Shown here: positions 49,561 to 61,800 of the stretch, piece after piece | How positions within the stretch are numbered: position 1 is the first letter of the stretch | Layout: every line of letters begins with the position of its first letter | Origin: Morella rubra | Lineage: Eukaryota > Streptophyta > Magnoliopsida > Fagales > Myricaceae | DNA: 64,000 nt | Assembly: GCA_003952965.2 (NCBI GenBank) | Contig: CM025855.1 | Span: 21,391,122 to 21,455,121, forward strand | Reading direction: 5' to 3' | Translations under genes and position numbers: made by a program | Notes under the pieces: model-generated | The model's input: the letters and a program-made list of their open reading frames with translations, nothing else | Told to the model about the DNA's origin: nothing | Databases searched by the model: none

Positions 49561-50315
49561 TTAGTCTATTTGCGGAGCCTGAAGGCAGAGGTAGAACCAC
49601 TAGTGGGGACACGGGCTACGTGGAAAAATTGAAAAATTCATAGCAAAAATCACAACTAGGAAACATAATTCTTAACCTTTCCTATCCACCACAACACAAA
49701 AGAAATGTGTCTGTAGCTATCTAAAGACAACAGTAGCAATCGTTATTGGACAAGTCCAGGGTGCACTGTACCATGAGGTACAGAGTTCGAGAGACTAAAC
49801 TCACTTCCGAAGTCCCAAACTTCTTGGCTCCGATTGGAGCACCTAAGACCTGTTTTCCAAGTCTGTGATCGTCGTGTTAACTAGCTCGTTATAAAACCCC
49901 TCTGTGGTGGTGTTTTGTGTGTTAATAATTACAACTCTCGGCGTCACTAGCACGGTTGAGAAGATAGATTCGTTGGAAAAGTGTAACATGCACTCGTCCT
50001 ACAGAATGATTGCAATCTTTTTCCTGGAACAGTGATTGGCGATTTTTTTGGCTGTGGCAGCCACACATGCTCGGCATCTTTCGGCAGGGACATCTCCACA
50101 GCAGAGGAAGAGGCCGTAAACGGGGTCAGAGGTGTTTTCACCTGAATTTTTGTTGTAGAATTTCATACTACTATTGACATGGGACGAGAGGGAAGAGAGG
50201 AGGGAGTTGAGATTGGCAGCATTGTAGATGTTATTTCCAGAGAAAGTTGTGTTAGCAAAGTCACAGATGTGATGCAGGTAATTGATTATGACAGTAGTGA
50301 TCTAGGTTAGAACAT
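49561..50315 (-). pseudogene. DUF26 unit 2
   Basis: The acceptor AG is lost (TTTTGCTC|ATGTTC), a TAG stands in place of the Gln codon of the VLTQTT start, and the donor GT is changed (AAAAGATAAGG). Domain 1 around 50141 is otherwise recognisable, with LCCGDVPAERCRACVA-type sequence split between frames. Clearly dead. Confidence 0.7.
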
Positions 50316-50775
50316 GAGCAAAATAACCAACATCTTTAATTTAATTGTTTAGGAGCTTAATTAGCAATAAAGTTGTTGTGGTAGTTGGGATTCTAGGTTT
50401 TAGGAGTGAACTTTTATTGTGAATGACACTATTGTTTTGAAAAGTGACGTTGGTGGTGCTAGTTTCTAGGATGTGTTATTTATTTCTAATTTTTAAATAT
50501 TCCTATTTTATAGGGCTTTAATTAAGTTTTGTTTGAAAAATTATAAGCTTTTTTTCTTCCCTTTAATTTTAATTTTGTTATAATATAGGGCCTTCATAAT
50601 TTAAATTTTTTAATTTTACTATAATATAGGAATTTTATAATAGGGGGCCTTCCTATTTAGGACTGTTCGCTCTAAATTGCATAACCCATTCATGCATAAA
50701 AAAATAATTGGATATATATGATCATTTAATATCAACAAAAATGGAAAGCATTGAAAAAAATGTACTTCTCTTTAC

Positions 50776-51576
50776 CTCTTAATTTAGTTGTGAAGCTTGG
50801 AGGTGGAGGTAGAACCACTGGCGAGGACGCGGGCTTTGCGAAAAAATTGAAAAATTCATAGCAAAAATCACAACTAGGAAACATAATTCTTAACCCTTTC
50901 TTTCCACCACAACCCAAAAGAAATCTGTCTGTAGTTGCCTAAAGACAATGGTAGTAATCGTTGCTGGATTGGTCCAGTGTGCACTGTACCAATTTGTACA
51001 AAGTTCAAGACACTAAACTCACTTCTGAAGTCCCAAACTTCTTGCTCCGATTGAGCGAGACCTGTTTTGCCAAGTCATGATCGTCGTGTTAACTAGCTCG
51101 TTATAAAACCCCTGCGAGGTGGTGTTCTTGTGCTTAATCATTACAACTCTCGGCCTCACAGCCACGGTTGAGAAGATAGATTCGTTGGAATATCATAACA
51201 TGCACTCGTCATACCGAATGATTACAATCTTTTCTCCAGAACAGCGACTGACGAATTTTTTGGCTGTGTCCACCACGTATGCTCGGCATCTTTCGACTGG
51301 GACATCTCCACAGTAGAGGAAGAGGCAGTAAACAGGGTTAGAGGTGTTTTCACTTGAAGTTGTGTTGTAGAATTCCATACTGCTGTTGGCTTGGGACGAG
51401 AGGGAGGAGAGGAGGGAGTTGAGATTGGAGCTGTAGATGTTATTCCCAGAGAAAGTTGTGTTAGAACAGTCACATACATGATAGAGGTAACTGATCATAA
51501 CAACAGTGGTCTGGTTCAGGAAACTAAGCGTGGAAAATAACAAGACAAGAGGAAAGAAATGAAGGAAGGAAGACAT
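50776..51576 (-). pseudogene. DUF26 unit 1 with signal peptide; 5' exon of the array gene
   Basis: The only unit with its own start: ATG at 51576 and a signal peptide MSSFLHFFPLVLLFSTLSFL, running without an intron into the first Gnk2 domain (YLYHVCDCSNTTFSGNN, CGDVPVERCRAYVVDTAKK, where the third motif Cys is Tyr). The frame stops at TGA (51193-51195), which replaces the Arg codon after DECML, and indels follow before domain 2 (51040-51070). The exon ends at AAGAG|GTAAAG in phase 1. The layout equals exon 1 of CRK/CRRSP genes. Alternative: a recently inactivated CRRSP. Confidence 0.75.
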
Positions 51577-52200
51577 ATTTCTGATGAATCGATCTATGTC
51601 CCTTTAAGTATGCAGGATTTTTATAACTGGATTTAGATTAGAGTTTTCAAATTGGAGACTAGCACTGAGCGCATTCCAAAGTCAATATACCGAACAGAAA
51701 GCCCGCAGAAGGGCACCGAAACTAAAAAGAGAGACAACACCCGCGGATGGAAAATTCACAACGTACTGTCTAGGAAAAATTGTTTAGCTTTCAAGAAAAA
51801 TTGTTCAAATTTCTAGGAAAAATTTTCAACTTACTAAGAAATTTGAAAAATTCAACATTTCTAGAAAAATTTTCAACTTTCAAAGAAAAATGCTAAAGAT
51901 TTTTTCTAGCTAAGAAAATTTTCTTCATTAAAGTTTTTTTCTTCAAGCTAGCTTCAACTGGAAATCAACTTGTGATTTAATTGTTTGGGAAAAACAATAA
52001 AGTAAGTTACAGGTTTTGATTTAGGAAAAGAATTTTAAACTTATCTCTATGTTTTTTATTTTTATTTTTATTTCTATTTTTAGCCTTTTTTTTTTTTTTA
52101 CTATCTTTTTGGGCTGGGTTGCTTTGGGCCCCCTACCTTATATGATCTTGACTCAGCCCTAGGCAATTTCTTATCTGTACCCCTTTAGTCGCCCCTGTGA
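51577..52200 (-). promoter_or_regulatory. Upstream flank of the DUF26 array
   Basis: Holds the segment 51695-51772 repeated at 30440-30513, then the AAATTTTC minisatellite (51770-51905) and a hAT-type terminus ending GTCGCCCCTG at 52197. No clear TATA box was fixed. Promoter role is by position only. Confidence 0.4.
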
Positions 52201-52379
52201 TTCGTATGCTTATCTGAGTTGCTGATCTAGCAGTGGTTTGTGACTTTAGGTGGGATCGTGCTTTTGCAACTCAGCCCGACAACAACACTAGTCCTACAAC
52301 CTTGGTTTGTAGCATAGTAAGCACATACCACGTACCAAGATTATGGAGAGAGAAACTCCTTATTTTGTTACTACACCAG

Positions 52380-52830
52380 CCTATTTAAAAAAAAAAAATT
52401 TAATGTCCAAGCCTCAAAAACTTAATTTAAAGTGTATATTGATTGAAGAAGCCTATTAAATCTCCTTGATTGAAGGAACATTAACTTCCAAAATTTAGGA
52501 GACCGCTTAATTCAAATTTTTCTTTAATGTATATTTAAAGAAAATTTAATGTCATTATTTGTATTTGTTTAGTTATCATTATTTGTACTGTAGTCTTATT
52601 TTAAGTTTGTGTTTGTGTTTATTTTAATTTCATTATTCTATTTTATAATAATTTATTGACTAATTGATGCTTCTGTAGAAAAGAAAGAAGTTTCTCAAAA
52701 CTAAAACTAATAAAATCATAAATATTTTGTTTTAATTAAATTTTATTTTTTAAATATATTGTTTTTTAAATTATTATAAAAGGTCTCATTTTGGAGTTTA
52801 GCCTAAAGTCTCACCTTAGAGTCGCCCTTG
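52380..52830. mobile_element. hAT 3'-terminal remnant
   Basis: It ends TCACCTTAGAGTCGCCCTTG at 52830 with GGTCTCATTTTGGAGTTTAG before it, the typical end of TTF/MYM-type hAT elements in plants. The left end and TSD were not found, and no transposase frame survives. Confidence 0.4.
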
Positions 52831-53030
52831 ATAGAAATGCAACCTTAATGTGCTGCATTGTCTTCTTTTCTTATTTTTCGTTAATTTATCGCTATTTTTA
52901 TTCAATTTAATAATTTTAGAAGACGAAGTGGTTTTTAATCTAGTCTTGAAGTTTGACCATAGCCAAACGGGGTTCTGTTATCTCGGAACTGGTTTTAAAT
53001 CCAACAACAGGAGCCAAGACGGCTAGTGGC

Positions 53031-53368
53031 TATGTTTGGCCAATGATTTTAGAAATATTTTCTAATTCAGACATGAATTTTTTTAATATATATATATATT
53101 TTTTAATTTTCAATAAAATTTTCTATCTAACTATTGACCTCAATTTCTGCGAAAAGTAATACAAAAACTCATAAAAACTCCTCTCATAAAAATCTTTCCA
53201 AATATATTTTTTTACTCTCACATTCTCTAAGATAATAAATTTCAAAATTTTCTCTTTCCAACCATCATTTCTATGGGTCCCATCATTCTCATAAACACCT
53301 AAAAAAGTATATATTGAAAAATTTTCTTAATCATTACACTAAAAACGTTTTCAAAACCAAACCAAATA
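53031..53368. mobile_element. MITE with TATGTTTGG / CCAAATA ends
   Basis: Left TATGTTTGGCC and right CCAAACCAAATATG are inverted. The interior is AT-rich (338 bp) and contains AAACGTTTTCAAAACCAAAC near the right end, like the 1974-2186 element. It lies 0.5 kb upstream of the AVT6 start codon. The TSD was not resolved. Confidence 0.45.
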
Positions 53369-53858
53369 TGACTATTGAGTTTTGTGAGATTAATGAAAAA
53401 AGTAGAATTTTATCAGAGTTAGTAAAAAAATGGAGAGAGAAGTATAATTTTATGAGAGTTAGTGAAAAGTGGAGAGAGATGATTTGAGTAAATTTTTTAT
53501 GTTTATTGTAATGAAAGAAGATGATTTGATGGAGAGATAAAGATTATTTTAAAGTTTTTTTTTTTGATTAAAAAAAATTGAGGTGGTTGGTGGTTTGGAA
53601 AAGCACCCTTAATTATGACTAATACGACAGAAGGAAACTGTCTTTGCTACCTGACAGCTAAACCACGTGATTCTTGTGCAATGTAGATTTCACTATTAAA
53701 TTCCTCAATCACACACCCTTAGATTAGATTAGAACGCTGACTAACGAAATATCAATCATTGTGACGCTCAAGTGTCCCGCGTACTTCAGCTATACCACCC
53801 GAAGGGCCACCCTTTTCTTTTTCCTCTCTCCCAGAAACTAGCATTGAGAGCAAGAACC

Positions 53859-56800
53859 ATGACCATTGACAGCAAGGAAACCAAGAAAACAAGAAAATTG
53901 AAGCAACCCATCAGTGAGAAATCAGCCTTGCTGCCAGAGAAGAATGAGGATGACCAAGGAAGGGAGGAGTTCAACGGGGCATCGTTTACTGGCGCAGTGT
54001 TTAATATATCTACTACTATTATTGGTGCTGGAATTATGGCACTGCCTGCGACCATGAAGGTGCTGGGTCTTGGCCTGGGACTCGGTATGATAGTCTTTGT
54101 AGCTGTACTAACAGAGGCGTCGTTGGAGATGCTTCTGAGGTTCAATAGAGTGGAGAAGTCCGAGTCTTATGCAGAGGAGATGAGGGATGCCTTTGGAGGG
54201 GTTGGGAGGAGGCTGCTTCAGATTTGTATCTTGGTTAACAATGTTGGCACGCTCATTGTTTACATGATTATCATCGGTAAGTCATTGATGATTCATAGTT
54301 CTTATTCTCTCAATGATTTCTCAGACCATTGTCTTGCATTACATTGTTCTGTTTATAATTTTGATCCTCGTTTCAACCGAAAAAGAAAGAAAAGAAAAAA
54401 GGAAAAAGTTATGTGATTCGGGTGTTGCTCTTTAACATAGTCTGAGCGGTCGAGAGTCGACTAATTTCGGATTTGACAGCAAAGAAAGGTAAGAATATTA
54501 TTCGCAGAAAAAGAAACCGAATAATCCATCAGCAGAAGGAAACTTGGGCAATCCTGCGTAAAATAGATTAGAAACAACCACGTTTTTATCTGTCCTCTTA
54601 GCTTGCTTTCTCTATAATGCGGCGATACATGACTCTTCTTTCGGTTTTCTGTTGGTTATTTCAATCAGGTGATGTGCTTTCCGGGACATCTTCAAGTGGA
54701 GTTCACCATACTGGGGTATTGGAAGGGTGGTTTGGTGAACACCGGTGGAACAGTCGAAGCTTTGTTCTTTTTGTTACAACCATTGTTGTATTTGCTCCAT
54801 TGATATGCTTCAAGCGGATAGGTAAATGTTGTCTCTGTTAATATTGTCGGAAATGAACGAACACCAGATTGACATGTTAAATGACAGGACTACGAGTCTA
54901 CGCCATAGTTTCTCCATCTGATTTAACACTTTTGCAGGTCGAGGGTATGTTATTCCGCATTTTCTATGCCAAAAAGCCTCCTATGCTTGCCCTACCAAAT
55001 GTTATTAATTTCCATACCATATGGTTCTTAACTGTACGCTCTGCATACCCCCTGTAACTCATGGTGTTGTCGCTCAAAGCACATGATTGTTTATCATCCA
55101 AGACAATCTTTTTTGTTCTCCCTTTCTTGTTACCTTAGAAAGTCCGCGAATTGTATTTTTTCCCTTGTGTCAATCAGTACACGTATTTGATACAGTTACT
55201 TATTTCTAAACTCTGAAAGGAGCAGGTAATCAATGTAAATCTCGTTCCCTCTCCCGATGGAACTAGCAGACCTGAACTTCTGTCTTTTTCTGCCACTAAT
55301 AATAGAAATGGCACTCAAATTTCTCAAAAAATCCACATCTTGCTCCTCTTCACAACCTGTCCTCTGAGGTACAATAGATAGCTCCAGTACTTTTGTTCAA
55401 TCTACATTGTTGACATGTTTTGAATGACTCGTGCTTTTTGTGCTTGCAGGTTCACTGAGTTACACATCTGCTTTAGCAGTTGCGCTGGCAGTCTTTTTTT
55501 TAGCTATAACTGCTGGAATCACAATTATCAAGATGTTTAATGGAAGTATTGGCATGCCTAGGTTGCTTCCTAGGGTGAGTGATATAGCATCAGTCTGGAA
55601 TCTCTTCACAGTTGTCCCCATTCTTGTGACGGCATTCATCTGCCATTTCAATGGTATGTTAGCTAATAATGGCACACTTCAAAATTCTGCAATATAAAAC
55701 ATCGGCATTGCGTACACAATAAGTTAGTTTTATTGTTGATTATTGATATATTTCATTTTTGGTTCTTTTGAGAAAACTGGCAAGGAAAGGATGCAGCTCG
55801 GTGTATAAAACTATTCTTCCTACTAAGTATAAGACTATGTCGACCTTTGACATGTATGCTGAATACTGAATCGTGTTGCCAAGACCGTTTTAAAAGGCTT
55901 CACTTGCTTGAAGAATCACAGATTTTGTATTTTCTCTAGAGGCGCTGTTGTAGAGGGTAATTTCTTAGATTTTGTCCCTTCATCAATAAGGGGGACAAAA
56001 TCTGCATGCTCAGGTTTTAATATTTGATGATTGGTAGCTTGATTATTATGGAGTTGAGATCTCTCTTCAGGATTTGATATCACCCCCCCCCCCCCACCCA
56101 AAAAAAAACCAAAAACCAAAAAAGGCAGGTTCTTCTGACGACTTTTGAATCAAATAGTTTCCGATATACATTCGTGACAGATTTCCTATTGTGCAGTGCA
56201 TTCAGTAGACGTTGAGCTTGAAGACTCTTCCCTAATGCGACCGGTTATACACACATCGTTGGCTCTGTGCTCTACTATCTACATACTGACGAGCTTCTTT
56301 GGTTTTCTGCTATTTGGTGACTCAACTCTTGATGATGTGCTGGCCAACTTCGATACCAACCTTGGCATCCCATGCAGCTCTCTGCTCAATGATATTGTTC
56401 GCATCAGCTATGCCCTCCACCTCATGCTTGTTTTCCCAGTTCTCTTCTATCCATTGCGCCTCAATTTGGATGGCCTCCTCTTTCCTTCGGCTAGGCCTTT
56501 GGTTTCAGATAACTTAAGATTTGGGTTGATAAGCAGTGGGCTTCTTTTGCTCGTCTTCATGGGAGCAAATTTTATACCAAACATCTGGGATGTTTTCCAG
56601 TTCACAGGGGCAACTGCTACAGTTTGCATAGGATTTATCTTTCCAGCAGCCATTGCTCTCAGGTTAGCATTCTTGCTTTGAGCTAGAATTCTAAAGTGCA
56701 CTGTTTATCATTTTTTACTGTTACAATGGTATGTGTCTGCATGTGTTACGGAATGATTTTTCTCTGAGAATACACTAATAGTGAATCTTAGATTGATCGG

Positions 56801-57630
56801 AAACATAGGTGACAAGTACCTGGAAACAATATGCACCATTTCATTTACTTCCCCAGCACATTTCAAGATTCACATGCCCCTGATGAAGGGAATCCAAAAC
56901 TTCACATTCCATCTGGAGTTAAAATAGTCCCTTTCTAGCACACAGGCATTCTGCGATAATGTTTTCCCTTCTGAATTGTGACTGTAACACTTAGCACCAC
57001 TGAATTTGAGGGCAAATTATGCAACCTACTCAAGATGGCTAGTGGCTGAATATGTTGAGGATAGGTGTGAAATGCATGAACTGCGAGTGATCATGTAGTT
57101 TTTCAAACATAGTCAAATGATGTTATAAGCTGATAGTATGGCAAATGTAACTAATATATTAATATCCGAGAAAAAACACAGCCAATACAAATCAAGAAAA
57201 CGCCCAAAGGCCAACGGAAAAACCTAAACAGACCTGAAAGGCTCCATAATATGCCCAATTCAAAGATTCGAAAGCCAATCCGGTCATAAGGGCTGGAGCC
57301 AAGAACAACCACAAGGGTTGTAAGATAACCACAAGCCGGCCACAAGGGTTGGGACACAATACAAACACAAGCCGACCTTTATTATGCTTTATTTGATTCA
57401 AAGGCATATATATAAGTTTCAGAAAGCGATGAACTGAACATCAAATTCTGCTATGCTGGATTCATCTTATCCTCTTCTCTTAGTTCAATTTCTAGTGCTT
57501 CAGGGATTGTCATGGCATAGCGACGAGGAAGGACAAGATAGTATCAGTCTTCATGATTTTTCTCGCTGTGTTTTCGAATTTTGTGGCTATATGCAGTGAT
57601 GCCTATGCTCTATTGAAAAAAAGAATGTGA
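53859..57630 (+). CDS. AVT6A: AVT6-type vacuolar amino acid transporter
   Basis: Exons 53859-54276, 54669-54821, 55450-55653, 56197-56662 and 57504-57630 join in frame to 455 residues, the usual length for AVT6 (SLC38-like, Aa_trans family). All introns are GT-AG. The cytosolic N-terminus is followed by TM1 with the broken-helix motif TTIIGAGIMALPATMKVLG (about residues 50-68). Later landmarks are GDVLSGTSSSGVHHTGVLEG, NLFTVVPILVTAFICHFNVH, FGFLLFGDSTLDDVLANFDT, YALHLMLVFPVLFYPLR and FQFTGATATVCIGFIFPAAI. About 11 membrane segments are expected. AVT6 proteins export neutral and acidic amino acids from the vacuole. The start is the first ATG in frame; it follows a stretch with an upstream GTG that is not conserved. 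Exact paralogue (AVT6A, B or C) is uncertain. Confidence 0.9.
57265..57378 (+). repeat. Minisatellite units in AVT6 intron 4
   Basis: About three diverged units of the 36-bp repeat found at 27244-27351, including CACAAGCCGGCCACAAGG and AATACAAACACAAGCCG. They lie within the intron 56663-57503, in the same orientation as at 27.2 kb. Confidence 0.65.
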
Positions 57631-58885
57631 CAGATGCACGATTTTGCTCGGTTCCACTCAGTAACATGGAGGACTAGCAGGGGCTGTTTCATCAATGAGA
57701 GACCCACACTACGTGGTCTTGTGGATCCAGCAAACATTACAGTTTGATGGATAGACAGATGAGAGAACAAGTGGAAGAAGATTCAACAGTTCAATCCACA
57801 GAATCCAGTTTTCTGAGTGTAACGTTGTCACTTGTGATGAGTTCCCTAACGTGAATGGCAATTCTTTATCGTAAGCTTAAGTTTTTAATATTTTTCCCAT
57901 TTTCGAAACTTGCACAGTTCGCTGTTAAAAGGCTGAAAAGTGTGGTATTTCAAAGGAGACCGAGTAGAACAGAAAGATTTAAAGCAGATTCCCCTTTGTT
58001 TTTTTCTTGTGCTGTGGGGAGCTCTTACTTGGGTCAGTTCTTATGGTTTCCTTATGAAGCAAGACGAAAAAACAGAGTTTCATCGAATTACTGCAAGACA
58101 GTAACATATAGCAGCCAACAGGTGCAAATGCATAGAAAATATACGAAGTATTTCTAATAAATCAGAGTCCAACAGCTATTATTTTCTTTTGCCTTTTTCA
58201 TATTTTGATGGAATGAGTGGAGCAGCTTGTGGGGCGACATGTTCCAAGCAGTCTAATTGGCTAGTTGAGCAGCTTGGAAATTCCCAGTAAATTACAGAGA
58301 ATTGAAGAGTAATGTCAGAATAGATCGAGAGATCAAAAAATGAAGCACATTGAGCGACCCAATTGGCTAGTTGCCCCTAAAACAATCAGAAGCCAACTGA
58401 TTACTGCTTTTTTACAAAGATACGAAAACCTCATGTGGTAGCCAAAGGTTTCACCTTCCACTAATGTGTTCCAATCACCACCAATCCAGGGCTGAAGCTT
58501 CAATGTCCTGATTTTACAGTAGCTTAATATAACTTCTTGCTCATAATGCTGAACCTTACATCCTCTTATTCCCTCGCATCCTATTTAAATAGCCGATGCA
58601 GAAGACGAGCCAAACTCCTCATCTGGGATTTATCTACTGTTGATGATGGCTGAACTCATTCTGTTTTGACACATGTACAAGAATTTCCAGAGGAACTGAT
58701 TGTGGATGGCCAAACCTTGAATTTCTCAAGTGTTCTTCTAAAATGGGCTGAAGGAACTTGCTTTCACAATCTCATGCCTGTGAATGAAAGCCAAGCCATC
58801 ATCACCTTCCACTGAATGACTCAATTTGAAAGGTACAGAGTCCAAGGTACGAAGGGAAACTGCCAAAGTAAGCATCTGACTCAGA
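57631..58885. other. Shared 3' region between convergent AVT6 and RPOT genes
   Basis: Contains the 3'UTR of the AVT6 gene (plus) and that of the RPOT gene (minus, just left of 58886). No further coding exon was recognised. The frame at 57855-58157 has no known domain. Confidence 0.5.
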
Positions 58886-61800
58886 CTAGTTGAAGAAATA
58901 GGGGGACTTCAGCACATCTCTGAGATCGAAGTCTCCCCGCTCCGGTAAGGGCGGAAATGTTAAGTCGGGGAAAGACTTGTGGAAGCTCTCCAACAACTGT
59001 AAAAACCAAAATGATAGTGAATGCGATACTAGCAAACGGGACATAACTCAATGAAACCATAATAAGAAACCACTAATTAGAACTAAATAGCATAGGCACA
59101 GAACTAAAGAAGAACTAAATAACAAAGAAGTGAATTCCCATCATAACTGAAGGACTTCCACAAGGTAAGTTACTTTACATCTTCTAGTATTGGAGCCTCG
59201 TAGAGTTCAACAAACTTTTCCCTCAGTATTCTGTTCATTTCATCAACATCGCATGCATGCGTCCAATATGAATCGTGGACTCCTGGAACCAAACATAAGT
59301 ATCTTATTGTGAAAATACGAGTATAGACAAGAGTATGTGCATCTGTTCGTGAAATATGTAATGCAAAGAGGGGGAAGAAGGGAGGAGGGAATCCTGGACA
59401 AACCTGCAAAGTGGAGGCCCGCCTTTTTGCAGGCAACAGCAGTCATCATCATGTGAGAACCATCAAGGGAGTGCACGAAATTTGGGGGAAAAGCTGTCCT
59501 CTGCCGCTTAACCATGACCTATAAAAGTCGCACAATAAATGGATCAAAGGATTGGTTATTAGATAGCTAAAGAAGCTCACCAACAAGAAAATTGTGACAC
59601 TTCAAAATCACAGATTACGGATCAGAATATAGATGGAAGTAGCTTCATCTAAGGAATATCAGATGCTTGGATGAAGAATGATTTATTGTATGTGACAGCT
59701 CCAGCTCCAGTTACAGAAACTGGGAGAATCAAGAAAGATTCATATAACACACAGTATGGCAATAAACAGTTGGATTCAAAGTGGATCCAGCAGGATTTGC
59801 TTTCAAACGTGATAAACATATCAAAGCCTGATTTGATTCAGATCCAAGTATCCTCTCTCTCTCTCTCTCGCGCGCGCACACAGACACACACAGTAGAATT
59901 GAGACAATTTCAAACCAAACCTCATCCACATCAACAGCCCTAATTTACTCCACATATGTTTGCACGTGTATTCACCACTTCTCTTTAAGGCACCAGGATT
60001 AGTAAGCAGACACAAGAAAAAGGTTGAACAGGGCTACCTTGTCCGTTTCCCGTTGCAGTGTCAACACCTGAAGAGAAGTTTTAATCTGCATTGAATTCAA
60101 CAGACTTGATGACATAATAAAAGAAGTTCCATTTGTTCATAAATGTAAAATCATCTAAATATAAAGTATATCAGGCATATTTGCTGTTTATAATTTTGAT
60201 AGAACATTACAAGGTGCCTAGCTAATTGCCGATAGGGTTGTACAACAGGAAGTCCAAGTGGTGTGGTCCATTGCACAGGCTGATTCTCCGAAGCTATAAC
60301 CTGTTTTATGTTCAAAGTTAGCTGTCAGTCCAAAATGATCCAAAAGAATAAGTGCTAAGCCTACACTATGAAACTGTGAACATTGTTGTGTTTGGAGAGG
60401 TGGCTAGTACATCAATGTTAACCAAACCAACAAGAAAGACATTTGTGGATACATCAATGTTAACCAAACCAACAAGAAAGACATTTGTGGATTCTATTTA
60501 ACCGAATATAGAAAATCCAGAGCTTACACCTGAACAATATAGTGTCTACTCAGTACTTTAATTAGAACAAGATTGCTCAGTGGTTATGTGATGCCAGGGG
60601 AACATTCAACCCAAAAAACAGTGGGCAATAAGAGAGGCGTTCAACAGCTCTAATTACTCTACATAAAGAGCAACAAAACAAAACAGATAGCTGTAGGAAA
60701 ATAAATCTTCACTGGCTAAAGAACAACTGTAAAGCCCCAACCAAACGATACAATTACATCCTATGAAAGATAGGTGGGAGGAGAGTGGAGAGAGAGATTC
60801 AATCTATCCCCTAGAATTTCAATTGAAAGGAATTTCTAGATGATCATATATTTGATCAGGTCTGCAGACAAATTTACAAATAATATGAAACCCAATGTTT
60901 AAATCATGAAAGGAAACTATCACAGGCCAATCACCGAAATGGTCCTTTATAGTTTCATCAGTCCAGAAGCGAATCAGATTTTTCATCACAGTTTCCACTT
61001 CAGTTAACCTCTTGACAGGAATTGGCACATGGTGTGAGGTCTAGGATCCAAGCAACATTGGTAAAACCAACAGAACACTCATACAACAATCATAAGAATG
61101 AAGATTTATGTTTCACAGTAATTCACTCAACTCCACTCCCTATGTGTTTACTCCCTGAGTATCATCTCATCCACATGAGGCAAAGGAGAGCTGAAGAACT
61201 ATTTCGAGCCACCTAAATGAACCTTCCCAGCTAAAACACACATTAATGGCATTCCAAATCCTTTAGTGGAAGGGTACATCCGCGACTATTACCAAGAACC
61301 CATTAAAAAAAGTAATAAATAGAATTTGCACCCCAAATTATTTTTTTGTCGCATTGCACTCACTAGTCATTGAATTTAGACACTGTGCACATTCTATTAA
61401 AATTTTCTGTTAATTTGAATGGGAAGTGATTTTTTGGTGAGTGAAATGACAATTTTGACCTTATAATTTTTTAGTGGTGATATTTTGTGAGGATAAAATC
61501 ATCATTTCAGAGGCCAAAAAAATAATTGCTATTAGAATTGACACAAACTTTTAACAGAGGGTGCAAGTGTCTAAAATCATTAATTAGTGGTTGCAATGTT
61601 TTAAAAATAATAGTCCGGAGTGCAAAATGTCGATGACCCAATAATTAAAGGTTGTAAAGTGCTTTTATCCTATAAAATTTTCTGTCACTTTACACCCAAA
61701 ACTATTTTTTCTGTCACATTGCACTCATTAGTCATTGATTTCAGACACTTTGTACATTCTGTTAAAATTTTCTGTCAATTTGAATGGGAAGTATTTTTTG

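Larger units (their letters stand above)
29640..51576 (-). repeat. Sixteen-unit tandem array of DUF26 (Gnk2) exon plus intron units
   Basis: Sixteen head-to-tail units, all minus strand, each an exon of about 700-750 bp encoding two Gnk2 domains plus a Pro/Ser-rich linker, and an intron-like spacer of about 450 bp that is also conserved between units. Net unit length is close to 1.2 kb (shorter in units with deletions) after removing one Mutator-like element and one solo LTR. Both domains show the C-x8-C-x2-C signature (CRGDVPAERCRAC and CTPDLSSNDCYRC in consensus). Only the rightmost unit has a signal peptide. No transmembrane or kinase exon is present. Family knowledge: DUF26 proteins are secreted or receptor ectodomains (CRRSP, CRK, ginkbilobin-2). 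All units are damaged. Confidence 0.85.

Noticed and set aside
29640..51576. Regularly spaced repeats, thought of as a CRISPR-like or satellite array
   Set aside because: The unit is 1.2 kb, contains coding DUF26 sequence and intron borders, and the genome is a plant; it is a tandem exon duplication.
29937..51576. Annotating each open DUF26 half-domain as a functional small gene
   Set aside because: The open stretches lack starts or signal peptides, lie in different frames of one exon, and adjoin stops, deletions and lost splice sites; they are parts of decayed exons.
28904..52830. One giant hAT element enclosing the whole DUF26 array
   Set aside because: hAT-like ends are present at both borders, but the flanks (TGATCCAT and ATAGAAAT) do not match as an 8-bp TSD; they are more likely separate elements.
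53772..53858. Upstream GTG-started extension of the AVT6 protein
   Set aside because: Plant nuclear genes start at ATG; the first ATG at 53859 begins a typical AVT6 N-terminus.
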